From the NCBI GenBank assembly GCA_003247575.1, contig QJZC01000052.1, positions 62,001 through 126,000 of the forward strand: a DNA stretch of 64,000 bases, written 5' to 3'. A model generated the notes under the pieces. It saw nothing but the letters and a program-made list of their open reading frames with translations, had not been told where the DNA came from and did no database searches. Within the stretch, counting starts at the first letter, position 1. The number at the start of each line of letters is the position of its first letter. Positions 11,101 to 23,100 of the stretch are shown here, one piece after another. This DNA comes from Pseudomonadota bacterium (GTDB lineage: Bacteria > Myxococcota_A > UBA9160 > SZUA-336). The position numbers and the translations under genes were made by a program.

Positions 11101-14100
11101 TTCGCGAGGCGAGTCTGAGCTCGCGTCGGTATTTGTCTCCGGACTCACCTCCGGACTTGGGTCGGGGCTCGGCCGCCAGAGGCTGGCGCGCACGAGCGGG
11201 CCGCGCGCGAGGTCGAACGGGACTCTCGCACGCTCCGAGAGGCGCTCGCGTATCCAGAATTCTCGTGCCCCCGAGTCTCCGGGAGCAGCAGGAGGGAGTG
11301 CCTGCTGCTCGAGGGCGACCTCGAGTGTTTCGGCCGGAAGCTGGTAAGGTACGCCGTCGCGGGCTGGATAGGTCGTACGTAGGATCTCGTGCCGCTCCAC
11401 GAGTGCGTCGAGCGCGCGCTGAAGTGCAGGCACATCGAGCTCGCCGATCAGCTCGACGGCGATCGGCACGTGATAGGTGGCGAGACCCGGCTGCAGCCGG
11501 TCCAGGAACCAGAAGCGTTGCTGCGCCGAGGAAAGTGGGAAGGCTCGATCCGGCGTGCGAGGCAGCGCGTGCAATCGGATGCCCGAGCGTTCGGAAGGCC
11601 GCACGCACGTCGCCATTCCGCGGACGCTCGGGTGTTCGAACACATCGCGCAGCCCGATGGCGAGGGCGTATCGCTCGTGCAGACGCGCGACGAAACGTGC
11701 TGCGCTCAGCGAGTGCGCGCCCAGCTCGAACAGATTGTCATCGATTCCAACCGGGCGTTCGAGCAGCTCGCTCCAGAGCAGGCAGAGCTGCGCTTCGCGC
11801 GCACGCTCCGGCGCGCTGGTGGGGGCCAGCAGCGGAGCTGCCTCGGAGTCTGGATCGGTGGCGAGCTGGGCCAGTGCGCGACGATCCGTCTTGCCGCTGG
11901 AGGTCAGCGGGAGCTCGTCCAGCTGAAGGAATCGGCTCGGAATCATGTGTCCGGGCAGTCGGGTGATGAGTGCTGCGCGAATCCCGGCGAGGTCGAGCTC
12001 GCGCTCGCGAGCGAGGTAGGCCACCAGCTCGGCTTTCGCCGAGTTCGATTGGTGGAGCAGCACGACGGCGTCGCGCACACCGGCTTCGAGGCGTAGCTGG
12101 TGCTCGATCTCACCGGGCTCGATGCGCTGTCCGCGCAACTTGATCTGCGCGTCGCTGCGACCCAGGTAGTAGAGCTCGCCATCTTCGGAGCGTCGCACGC
12201 GATCCCCGGTTCGGTAGAGTCTCGCACCGGGCTGGACTGCATGTGGATGGGGTACGAAGCGGTCGGCTGTCCAGGCCGGGCGGCCTGCATAGCCGCGCGC
12301 CAGGGCGATGCCGCCAATGAACAGCTCGCCCACGGTGCCCGGAGCGACCAAGCCGAGCTCCTCGTCCAGCACCCAGAGCTCTACCTGATCGATCGGGGTA
12401 CCGATGGGAATCGCGGGAAGTACCGCGATTTCCGCGGGCACAGAGTGCTCTCTAGCCAGGGAATCTTCACGACTGTTCGAATCTCGATGCGACTCCGGCT
12501 CTGGATAGGTCCAGCTCGACACCTCGATCGATGCTTCGGTGGGTCCGTAGAGATTGTGCAGCTGGGCGTCGATCTCCCGGCGACAGGCATAGGCGAGATC
12601 CGGCGGAAGCGCTTCGCCACTGCAGCTGATGTGGCGCACGGTGTCGCAGTAGGATCCTGGGCTCGCTTCGAGAAACGCCTGGAGCATCGAGGGTACGAAG
12701 TGGACGTGTGTGATCGCGTCCCGCTCGATCTGAGCCGCGATCGCCAGGGGATCGCGGTGCGAGCCTGGTGCGGCATACACGAGTGTGTGTCCATAGAGGG
12801 GGGGCCAGAGCAGCTCCCACATCGAGACGTCGAACGTATATGGAGTCTTCTGGAGTACGCGCACCGGCGCCTCGGAGGCGAAGCGGTGGTGCCAGCGCAC
12901 GCGGTTGTACACGCCTGCGTGAGGCACCTGGACTCCCTTGGGAGTGCCGGTGGATCCCGATGTATAGAGTACGTAGGCGATGTCGTCGGGATGCCACGGG
13001 AGCCTCGGCGGCTCGCTGGACTCCCGCTCGAGTCCGGACGTCTCGCTGTCGATCAGCACGTGCGGAAGCAGGACGCCGGCCTGGCCATCTTGCCGATCTG
13101 CGTCTTGCTGGACCGCGCCTTGCTGTAACGGAATCGCGCTCGCATGCCTCGCCTGCACGATGATCGCCCGGGCTCCGGCGTCTCGCAGGAGCCGGTGCGT
13201 GTGCGCCGTGGGCGCCTCGGTGTCGAGCGGGAGGTAGGCCGCGCCAGCCTTGAGTACGCCGAAGATGGCTACGGAGAGGTCCAGCGAGCGATCCAGGCAC
13301 AGACCGACGACATCCCCGCGGCGGACGCCAAGCGTGTGCAAGCGCCAGGAGAGCTGGTTGGCTCGCTGGTCGAGCGCAGCGAACGACAGCTCGTGTCCGG
13401 CGGCGATGACGGCGACCCGATCGGGTGTCAGGCGCGCTTGTTCCTCGAAGCGGACGTGCAGCGCGCGCGGCGTGGTTGCCGCGCTCGAACCGGGACCGCG
13501 CGAAAGCGCCAGCAGCTCGCTGCTCGCTTCGGGGTCGAGCAGGGCGATCGAGCTCAGGGCTGCGTCCGATCGGGCTGCCAGCTGGGAGACCCAGTGGCGG
13601 AAGAGCTGGGTCATCCGCACGATCGTGCGTTCGTCGAAGCAAGTCGTTCCGTAGGCGAACGTAACCCGCAGAGCCTCCGCACCCGCGGGAGCCACGTTCG
13701 CGCTGAGCTCGCTACCGGAGGACCTTGCCGGCCCCACGGGCCCATCCGAGTCGTTGGCTTCGATGAAGATCGTAAGGGGAAGCTTTTCGCTGGCGGGCGG
13801 CAGCGAGATCGGAGTGAGGTTCGAGCGCGATTGGGTCGGCCCCGAGGTGGACCCTTGCCGGACGCTCTCGGGCCGTACGAAACGAGCGCTCTGCAGCACG
13901 AGCTGCACATCGAACAGCGGCTCGTGCTCGTGTGTGCGTTCGATGCCCAGCTCGCTCACGAGCCGCTCGAAGGGATAGTCTTGGTGCGCGTACGCCTCGC
14001 GTGCGAGGTCGCGCGTTCGTGCCAGCAAGCCGTCGAACGAGTCCGCGGGCTCGATTTGTCCGCGTAGCACGAGGGTGTTGAGGAAGCAGCCGAGCACGGG

Positions 14101-17100
14101 TGCGAGATCCGGGTGTACGCGCTGCAGCGCCGGTACGCCCAGTGCGAGGTCGCGCTGTCCGCAGTAGCGCGAGAGGAAGCTCTGCACGGCTGCAACGATC
14201 CACATGAAGCGCGTCGCACCCAGGCGACTCGCCTGGAGGTCGAGCGCCGCCACGTCGCGGGCCTCCAGCTCGAAGCTGTGCCTGCCGCTCGGATGCGGCC
14301 CCATGCTGCGTGCCCCGGGACGAAGGGGGAGCTTGAGGGGTTCGAGGTCGGCGAGCTGTGTGCGCCAGTATTCGAGCTGATGCGCGAGTTCTCCTCGCTC
14401 CAATCGCTCGCGTTGCCACAGCGCGAAGTCGCCGTAGCTGAGTCTCAGCTCGGGCAGGTCTGCGACGCGTCCGTCGCGCGCGCTCTCGTAGAGTTCCAGC
14501 AGCTCGCGCAACAGGACGCCGAGCGACCATGCATCGACGATGACGTGATGAGCGACCAGCACGAGCACGCTGCGCTCCGCAGCACTGCTCTCCGTAGCAC
14601 TGTTCTCGACCGCGCTGCTCCGCAGGCTCGCACGCAGCAAGGGGGGAACGCTCAGATCGAACGGCGTGTCGAGCAGCTCTCGCAGCTGGGGGTCGGTCAG
14701 CAGCCGCTCGGTGGATACGGGGCCCGTACCTCGAGGGGGCTCCACGAAGGCGCTCGGGACGCGATCCACGTCGAGCACCTCCTGCGCTGCTTCCCCGTCG
14801 CGCTCGACGATGCGCGTGCGCAGGATCGGGTGCCGGGCCACCAAGAGATCCAGCGCATCGCGCAGAAGCGCGGGATCGAGCCGCTCGTCCACCTGGACGG
14901 CGAACGGCACATGGTAGGTCGAGGCACCGGGATCGAGACGTTGCAGGAACCACATGCGCTCCTGCGTGGGCGACAGCGGGAACTCCTTCTTGTCCGCCTG
15001 ATGCCGGAGCGCCTGATGCCGGAGCTCTGCGCCGGACGCATCCGCCACGGTTCTTTGCTGGACTCCCATCTCGATCTGTGCGGAAGCGGTCAGTCGTGCC
15101 GCGTTCGGTCGTGCGGCGGTCAGTCGGGCAGCGAGTTGGCGGATCGTCGGCGACTCGAAGAGATCGCGGGGCTCGACTTCGAGCCCCCTGCGTTGCAGCT
15201 CGCCGCTGAGCCGCATCGCCAGGATCGAATCGCCCCCGAGTGCGAAGAAATCGCTCGTAACACCAAAGTGAGACGTTCCGAGTAGGCGTCGCCAGACCTT
15301 CTGCAGCGCATTCTCGAGCTCCCCCTCGGGCTCGACGGTCTCCCCCGCACCGGTCTCCGAGTCGAGCTCGCGCAGGGCTACGCGGTCCAGCTTTCCGTTG
15401 ACCGTGAGCGGGAACTCCACCAAGGGGACGAAGCGACTCGGGATCATGTAGGCCGGGATGCGCTCGCGGAGTGCGGAGCGCCACGTCTCGTGCGCAATGG
15501 AATCGCGAGCCACGATGCCCTCGGGCGTGCGCACGACGTACGCTACGAGGTGGGCGTTCGGAGTCTCGCGCAGCTCTACGAGCGAGCGTGCTACCCCGGG
15601 CAGCTCCTCGAGTGCTCGTTCGATCTCCGCGAGCTCGATGCGGTATCCACGTAGCTGGACCTGACGGTCGCAGCGTCCGAGATACACGAGCCGCGCGTTT
15701 TCGCTCGGGTCGCGCACGGCGTCGCCCGCAGCGGATGAGTCGAGCTCGAAGCGAGCGAGGTCGCCCGTACGATACAGCCGGGTTCCGCTTGCTGCGTCGG
15801 AGAGCTCGGGCACCGGTCCAGGGAAGGGATTCGGCACGAAGCGCGCGGCGGTGAGGGACGGACGGCCCAGATATCCGCGCGAGAGACCGGTGCCACCGAC
15901 ATAGATCTCACCGCTACACCCGAGGGGAACAGGCTGACCCTGATCGTCCAGTAGGTAGAGCTGCAGATGGTCCAGCGGGCGGCCGATGGGGGAGGGAAGC
16001 GGACGCAACGCGTCCTGGGAGATTTCCAGGAAGGTGACGTGCACGGTCGTCTCCGTGATTCCGTACATGTTCACCAGCCGCGTGGCACCCGAGCTCTGCT
16101 CGAACCAGGGGGCCAGTCGCTCCAGATCGAGTGTGTCGCCGCCGAACACGATGAAGCGCAGCGCCGGTAACGGCTCGATGGTGGCGCCGTCGGAGCTCGA
16201 GAGCACGCGCGTCTCGAGGTGGTGGAGAAACGCATCGAAGGCGGCCGGTGTCTGGCTCAGCACCGTGATTCCGTGCTCTTCTAGGAGTGATGCCAAGGTA
16301 GAAGCATCGGCGCGCGCTTCCTGTGGCACTACGACGACGCGTCCGCCGCTGGTGAGAGCGCCAAAGATCTCCCACACGGAAAAGTCGAACGCTGGGGAGT
16401 GGAACAAACTCCAGACATCTCCAGGTTCGAAGTCAAAGTGTGCGTCCGTAGCAGCGAAGAGCGCCGCCAGATTCGCGTGGCTCACGCCGACACCCTTGGG
16501 TGCACCTGTCGAGCCCGACGTATAGATCACGTACGCAAGCTGCTCTGGATGCGGTGTACGCCCTGCGAGTTCTGTGGCCGTCGCCCCCTCGCGGCCGGAG
16601 AGTTCGCGGCCAGAGAGTTCCGAGCCGGACAGGCTGGAGCCGGAGGCTGAGGGCGCTACGACCGGTTGGCCGGGGATCGGATCCGGAGTACGCGGCTGAT
16701 CGCAGCCGGGCAAGGTCCCGCCCGGGCCGAGCTCCAGAATGGGGAGATCCTTCGCGAAGCGTCCGCGGAGCTCCGAGCTGGTCAGCAAGAGAGCGACGTT
16801 CGCATCGTCGAGGACGTAGGCGAGCCGCGCGGGCGGATGCGTGATGTCGAGGGGTACGTACGTGACTCCCGCCCGCAGTGAGGCCAGGAATGCGACGACG
16901 AGCCGTTCGTCGCGTGGCAAGCAGCTGGCGACACGCAGCTCGCGCGAGTCCTTCGGCTGCGCGCGGAGCACGCGATGAATCTGCTCGGCCAGCAGCTGGG
17001 TACGCTCGGCGAGCTCCCGGTATCGCAGTCCAAGGTCCCCTGCGATCACGGCGATGGCGTCGGGTTGCGCGCTGGACCAGGCGAGAAAGCGCTCGTGGAC

Positions 17101-20100
17101 GAGGGGCAGCGACGAGTGATTCGAGGGGTGCCGCTCTACGGCCGCCCCGCTCCTCGCCAGCTTCAGCAGGGTGGCGGTCTCGTGCGGCGAGAACGGATTC
17201 ACGGCGCCGAGTCTCAGGGTCGAGGATTTCAGGGCTCGGAGGGCGCGGGCCTCGTGCTGGTCCTCGGAGCTCGTGTCGAGATCCGTGTCAAACTCTGTGT
17301 CGGAGTCCATGGCTAGCTGATGCAAGATGCGTTCGAAGTGGTCCAGCATCCGCTCGATGTGAGAGGCCGATATGCGACGTGCGTCGAATCCGACCTCGAT
17401 CCTCTGTGTCTCGAGGTGCTGCGCCTCGTCCCGCCGTGTCTCGGTGCCGCGCTTGGCGCGGGTCTCGGGGTCGCCGAGAGCCTCGGGGGAGATCACCCAG
17501 GTCAGGGCGTAGTGCGTTCGGACGGGCTGCTCGACTGCGTGGAACCCGAGGCCGTCGAGCTCGATCGTCGGTGAGCGCGGGTAGTTCTCGAGCACCAGCA
17601 GACAGTCGAAGAGGGGAGCGCCCCGTTCGAGTGGGCTGTGTCGCAGGATCTCGTTCAGCGGTTCGTGTTCGTGTTCGCGCAGCTCAATGTTCTGGGCTTG
17701 CAACGAACGCAGCCAATCGCCGCAGCTTCTGGCCGGATCGACGTCCACGCAGGCGGGTAGGGTGTTGATGAAGAGTCCGAGGATCCCCTCGACGTCGGGT
17801 AGATCCGCGGGGCGTCCGGCGACGGTTAGACCGTGTGCGATGTGGCGCGTACCCAGGTGCCGAGAGAGCAGGAGTGCGAAGGCACCGTGGAGCACGGTGG
17901 CCACGGTGACACGCTCAGCGCTCGCGAGCTCGCGCACGCGCCGCACGAGGTCCGGCGGTAGGGTGTACTGAACGTTGCCGAACCGCTCGCGAGGCGGCCC
18001 AGCGGGCGGCTCTACGACATCCGCCAGCATGGATGAGCGGGTCAGCGGGGCCAGGGTCCGCGACCAGAAGCGGGCAGACCGATCCCGCGCGTGATAACCC
18101 GCATTCGTGCGAGCGAGCCAGTCGATGTAGTCGGAGAACGGCCGCACAGGCGGCAGCGAAGCCGGCTGCCGGGTGTGCTCTTCACGGTACAGGGACAGGA
18201 GCTCGAAGAGCGCGCGAGACGAGGACCAGCCATCCATGAGCAGGTGGTGTCGAGTCCAGCATAACCTATGGCGTTCGGGAGCCGTGCGCACGACGTCTAT
18301 GCGCATGAGGGGAGCGCGTTCGAGGTCGAAGCCTCGCTGCACCGTTTGCTCACGCAGCTCCCGCCAGCGGGTGTCATGGGTCTCGCCGCCGAGATCGCCT
18401 GGGTCGAGGTCGCTCCAGTCTTCGAGCCGGAGTGGCACCTGGACCTCGGGCTCCACCAGCTGCATCGGTTCGGATCCCGCACGCCACTCGAAGCGGGTAC
18501 GCAGGATCGCGTGACGCTGCGCCAGCGCCTGCCAGGCGCGCGCGAGCGCATCGACGTCGAGGGGCCCCCTGAGATCGATGCTGAGCTGATTGACATAGGC
18601 AGGGTCGCTGGGATCGTAGACCGTATGGAAGAGAAGCCCCTGCTGTAGAGGAGAGAGCGCGAACCGAGTGGGCTGCTGCGAGGCGGCTCTCGGGGCGTGC
18701 GCAGGGGGTCTGCGCACTCGGGCGATCAGCCGCTCGAGCTCCCGCTCCGTGTCTCGAGCCAGCCGGTCGATGCTCGCGGCCTCGTGCAGTGCCCGACTGT
18801 AGGACCAGCGAAGCTTGAGGCGTCCGTCGCGCACGTGTGCGGTGATATCGATCAGCTGGCTGCGCGCTCCGCGCGAGCTCCGAAGATCTGCGACCTCGAG
18901 AGGTAGGATTCGCACGCCGCTCTCGCTTCCCGGCCGCTCGAGCGCCTTGGCGTCGTCGAAGCCGCCCAGATGGTTGTAGCTTACGGGCGGAACCACGTCC
19001 GGTAGCCTCGAGCTCGGATCGTCTCGGTCGCTGTAGCGGAGCACGCCGTACCCGAGTCCCTCGTCCGGTACGCCGCGCAACGTGGCCTGAACGCTCGCGA
19101 GGTGCTCGTCCAGCGCTGCGTCCTCTGCGGACGCGCCGGGATGAATGTCGCGCAGCACGATCGGGTAGCGACAGGTGAACCAGCCGACGCACGTCGCTAG
19201 ATCGAAGCGTCCTTCGGGGTCCGCTCGCCCGTGGGATTCCATGTCGATCACGACATCCCTGCTGTCGGCGAAGCGCGCGAGCGTCCGGCCGATCGCGCAC
19301 AAGAGGATCTCGTCGACGCGCGCGTCGTCGCGTCCGCCCGCGTAGAGCGCTCGCGTATGCTCTGCGTCGAGGCTGACGACGATCTCGGAGAGCTCCCCGA
19401 TGGTGTTGGCCCCGTTGGGGTGATCTACCGGAAGCTCGAAGCGAGGGATGTCGCTCCAGTACGAACTTTGCGCCGTGAAGGCGCGGCAGGTTGCTTCGCT
19501 CGTGAGGTGGCCTGCCCAGCTCGCGAGGCCCTCCGCGCGAGCGCGGGTGTCTTGCTCGGTCGTGTTCGCCAGCGCGGCTTCGAGCTCGCCGATCAGGAGA
19601 AACCACGAGACGGCGTCGACGGCCAGGTGGTGCACGATCCAGAGCAGCAGAGGTGTCGAAGGCGTGCGCTGGAGCTCCGGAGCTGCGAGTGCCGAGAGAA
19701 GCTCGCCTACCCGCTCGGAGGGTACATAGAGGGCCCGTACCAGCTCGCCGGATGCCAGGTCGAGCGACGCTTGCAGCCGAGACAAGTGGCCGCGGAAGGT
19801 GGCCGGGTCTCGCAGCGCAGCCGCGTCGAGCACCTCGACGCAGGGCGCGAGCTCGGCCGGAGCTCCATCGGTCGTCGCCGGGTCCCAGGTCTGGACGAAG
19901 CGCCCATCACTCTCGACGAAGCGCGCGTGTAGAGCGGGATGCCGCTGTCGCAAGCTGGCAAGAGCCGCCTCGACCTGCGGTGCGCTCGCGTTTTCTGGGA
20001 GGGTCACCCAGAGTGCTTGGTTGAAGTGGTGCGGATCCAGCAGTTTGCGTGCGAAGAACCACCGCTGGATGGGCAGGAGGGCGATCTCTCCGTGTGCGGG

Positions 20101-23100
20101 GAGACTGCTCGCTTCTGCTTCGAGCGCGGCTTCTCCTTGAAGCCCGGACTGGGCTCCCATTGCGGGCACGGATGTGCTGCGAAGGTGCTCGCAGACCGCG
20201 CGTACACTCGGGTGCTCGAAGAGATCCCTGGGCTGGAGCGACAGGCCGCTGCGACGCGCGCGCGCGACGATCTGCAGTCCCAGGATCGAGTCTCCCCCGA
20301 GAGTGAAGAAGTCGTCCTCGACCTCGCAATCGTCGCGCTTCAAGACGTCGCGCCAGATCGCCAGCATCTGGTGCTCGTCGTCTCCACACGCCTCACTGCC
20401 TCGAACCTTCTCGACCGCGAACGGGTCCGGTAGAGCGCGAACGTCGAGCTTGCCGCTGGGACCGAGCGGGAAGGCGTCGACCTCGCAAATGCGTACCGGC
20501 AGCATCGGAGCGGGCAGCTTCGTCGCGAGTTCCGCCCTCCAGTCCCGGGGAGCTGCACCCGGCTCGTGAAGTGGGTTTGCCACCACCCAGGCGACAAGCC
20601 TCGGCTCGTCACTCACGGGGTCGGTGCGCACGCGCGCGGCGGCACTCGTAACCTCGGGCAGAGACCGCAGCGCCGCCTCGACCTCGCCGAGCTCGATACG
20701 AACTCCGTGAACACTGATCTGGTCGTCGGTGCGTCCGCGGAACTCGAGCAATCCGTCTTGGTTCCAGCAGACGAGATCCCCGGTGCGGTACAGCCGTGCG
20801 CCAGTTCGAGCCTGTTCCGTCGGCAGCGCGGCGAATGGATCTGGCGCAAAGCGCAGTGCCGTTTCGCGCGGGCTCTCGGCATAGCCGAGCGCCAGGCTCT
20901 GTCCCCCGATCAACAGCTCTCCGTGGGCGCCGTCGGGTGCGAGTCCGCGCGCCGCGTCGCTCGGATCGCAGACGTAGAGCGCGGCGGATCGCAGCGGGAC
21001 GCCGAGAGGCACCGCACGCCGGGGATCCATCTCGGCGACGTGTGGGTCGCGCGGAATCTCGTACGTACACACGCCGACCGTCGTCTCGGTGGGTCCATAG
21101 TGATTGACGATGCGAAGCTCCGGCGCCAGCGCGCGAATCTGCTGCACCAATCCGTAGTGGAGCGCTTCGCCTCCGAGCACCAGGAGCTCGCTCGGGAGCA
21201 GTGCCGCGGGGAAACGTGCGGCCAGCCATACGCGGAGCTGCGACGGGGTGACCTTGCAGACCTGCGGACGCCCGGTTCGCTCGAACAGCTCCTCGAGCCC
21301 GTCCGGATCGAGCGCCAGCGGCTCGTCGATCAACCATGCGGTGCCGCCGCACCAGAGAGCACCGAAGACCGAGGTCAGCCCCAGATCCGCGGCCAGGCTC
21401 GACACCCCCGCGAATCGGCCCTTAGGCTCCGGAGCCAGCCGGGCGATCACGGCGTCGAGGTAGCAGGCCAGGCTCTCGTGCGGAACATCTACGGCCTTGG
21501 GCTCGCCAGTCGAGCCCGAGGTGAAGAGCCGGTAGGCGACCGCAGCGAGCGGTGTCTCTCCGGTGTCGCGCGCAGGCATCGAGGCGGCTCCGTGTCCACC
21601 GCCCTCCTGCAGGGAGTCGAGCAGCGTTGCGAGGTCGACCTCGATCGAAGGGAGATCGCCGCTGCTCTCGACGTCCGTCGCCCGAGTGACTCGCGCCGCG
21701 GCCTGAGCCCGGGACTCGAGGAGACGGCGCCGGCCTTCGGGCAAGGAAGGATCCATGGGAACGTAGGCGGCTCCGAGGCGCCAGCTCGCGAGCGCAGCGA
21801 TCATCCACTCGACTCGCCGCCCCACGTCGAGCAGCACGCGATCGCCGGCTCGTACGCCCAGCGCTCGCAGCGATGCAGCCAGAAGGTCTGCGCATCCGAC
21901 CAGCTCCGCATACGAGAGCCTTGCACCTGTCGCGTCTTCGACGGCGCAGCTCTCCGGTGTGGTGCGCGCAGTCGCCTCCACACGCTGGAGCAAAGTGGTC
22001 GCATTCCTCGCGTCCATCGACAGGTCGAGGTCTGCCGGCGAAGTGGGGATCTGCTCCGTCGCTGGATCACTCGCGCGATCACTCGAGTAGACTCCATCGT
22101 TGCGTGCCAGCAGACGGGCAGCCTGCTGTGCAGAGGGGCGGCCCGCGTCGCGCACCCGCAGGTCGGCCCGGGTCAGCTCTCCGAGAAGCCGGCGCAGCTC
22201 TGCGAGCAGAGGAGCGATCGCTTCGTGCTGAACGCGGGTGCTGTCGCACGCGAGCATGAGCCAGATCTCGTCTCCCGGAAACACGACCAACGTAGTGGGA
22301 TAGTGGTTGCGGCGTGCGGCGAATCCGGCGGCCTCGGAGTCGGGCGCTGGATGGTGTGCACCCAGCGTGAGGCCCGCAGTCTGCGAGAGCTGATCGACGT
22401 CGACCGGATAGTTGTCGAAGACGATCAGGCTCTCGAAGAGGGGCACTCCGGGCTCGAGGCCGCAGGCGTCGCGCAGCTCCGCCAGCGGAGTATGCTCGTA
22501 CTCTCGCGCGGCGACGTTTGCCTGCTGAATCTCGCGAATCCAATCACTGGCGCGCAGCTCGGAGCCGATCTCGAGCACCATGGGCAAGGTCGTGATCATC
22601 GGGCCGACCATGGCCTCGACTCCCACGATCTCGTGCGGACGTCCCGAAGAGGTGACTCCGAATGCGACGCGCTCCACGCCGGCGTGTCGTGCCAGTACGA
22701 GAGCCCATGCGCCTTGCACCAGGGAGTTCAAGGTCACGCGTTCCGTGCTGGCCCACTCTCGCAGGTGGTCGCTCTCGGATCGCGACAGCTCGATGCGCGC
22801 TTCGACGAAGCCGCCGCGACTTCCCGGGTGGGCAGGCCGTGGGAGAGGTGTGAGCGTGTCGTAGCGCGCGAGCCTTTGCTGCCAGAAGTGCAATCGCTTC
22901 TCGGACGGGCGTGTCGCCAGCCAGCGGATGAACTCGCGAAACGGGGGGGCCGTCGTGCCTGCGCGAATCTCGCTCGCCAGCGCCTCGAGCAGATCGGGGC
23001 CAGAGGCGTCGGAACCGCGAAGCTGGTCGTAGCTGGAGAGAAGCTCGCCCAGCAGGAGAGCCACCGACCAGCCGTCGAGAATCAAGTGATGGTGCGTCCA

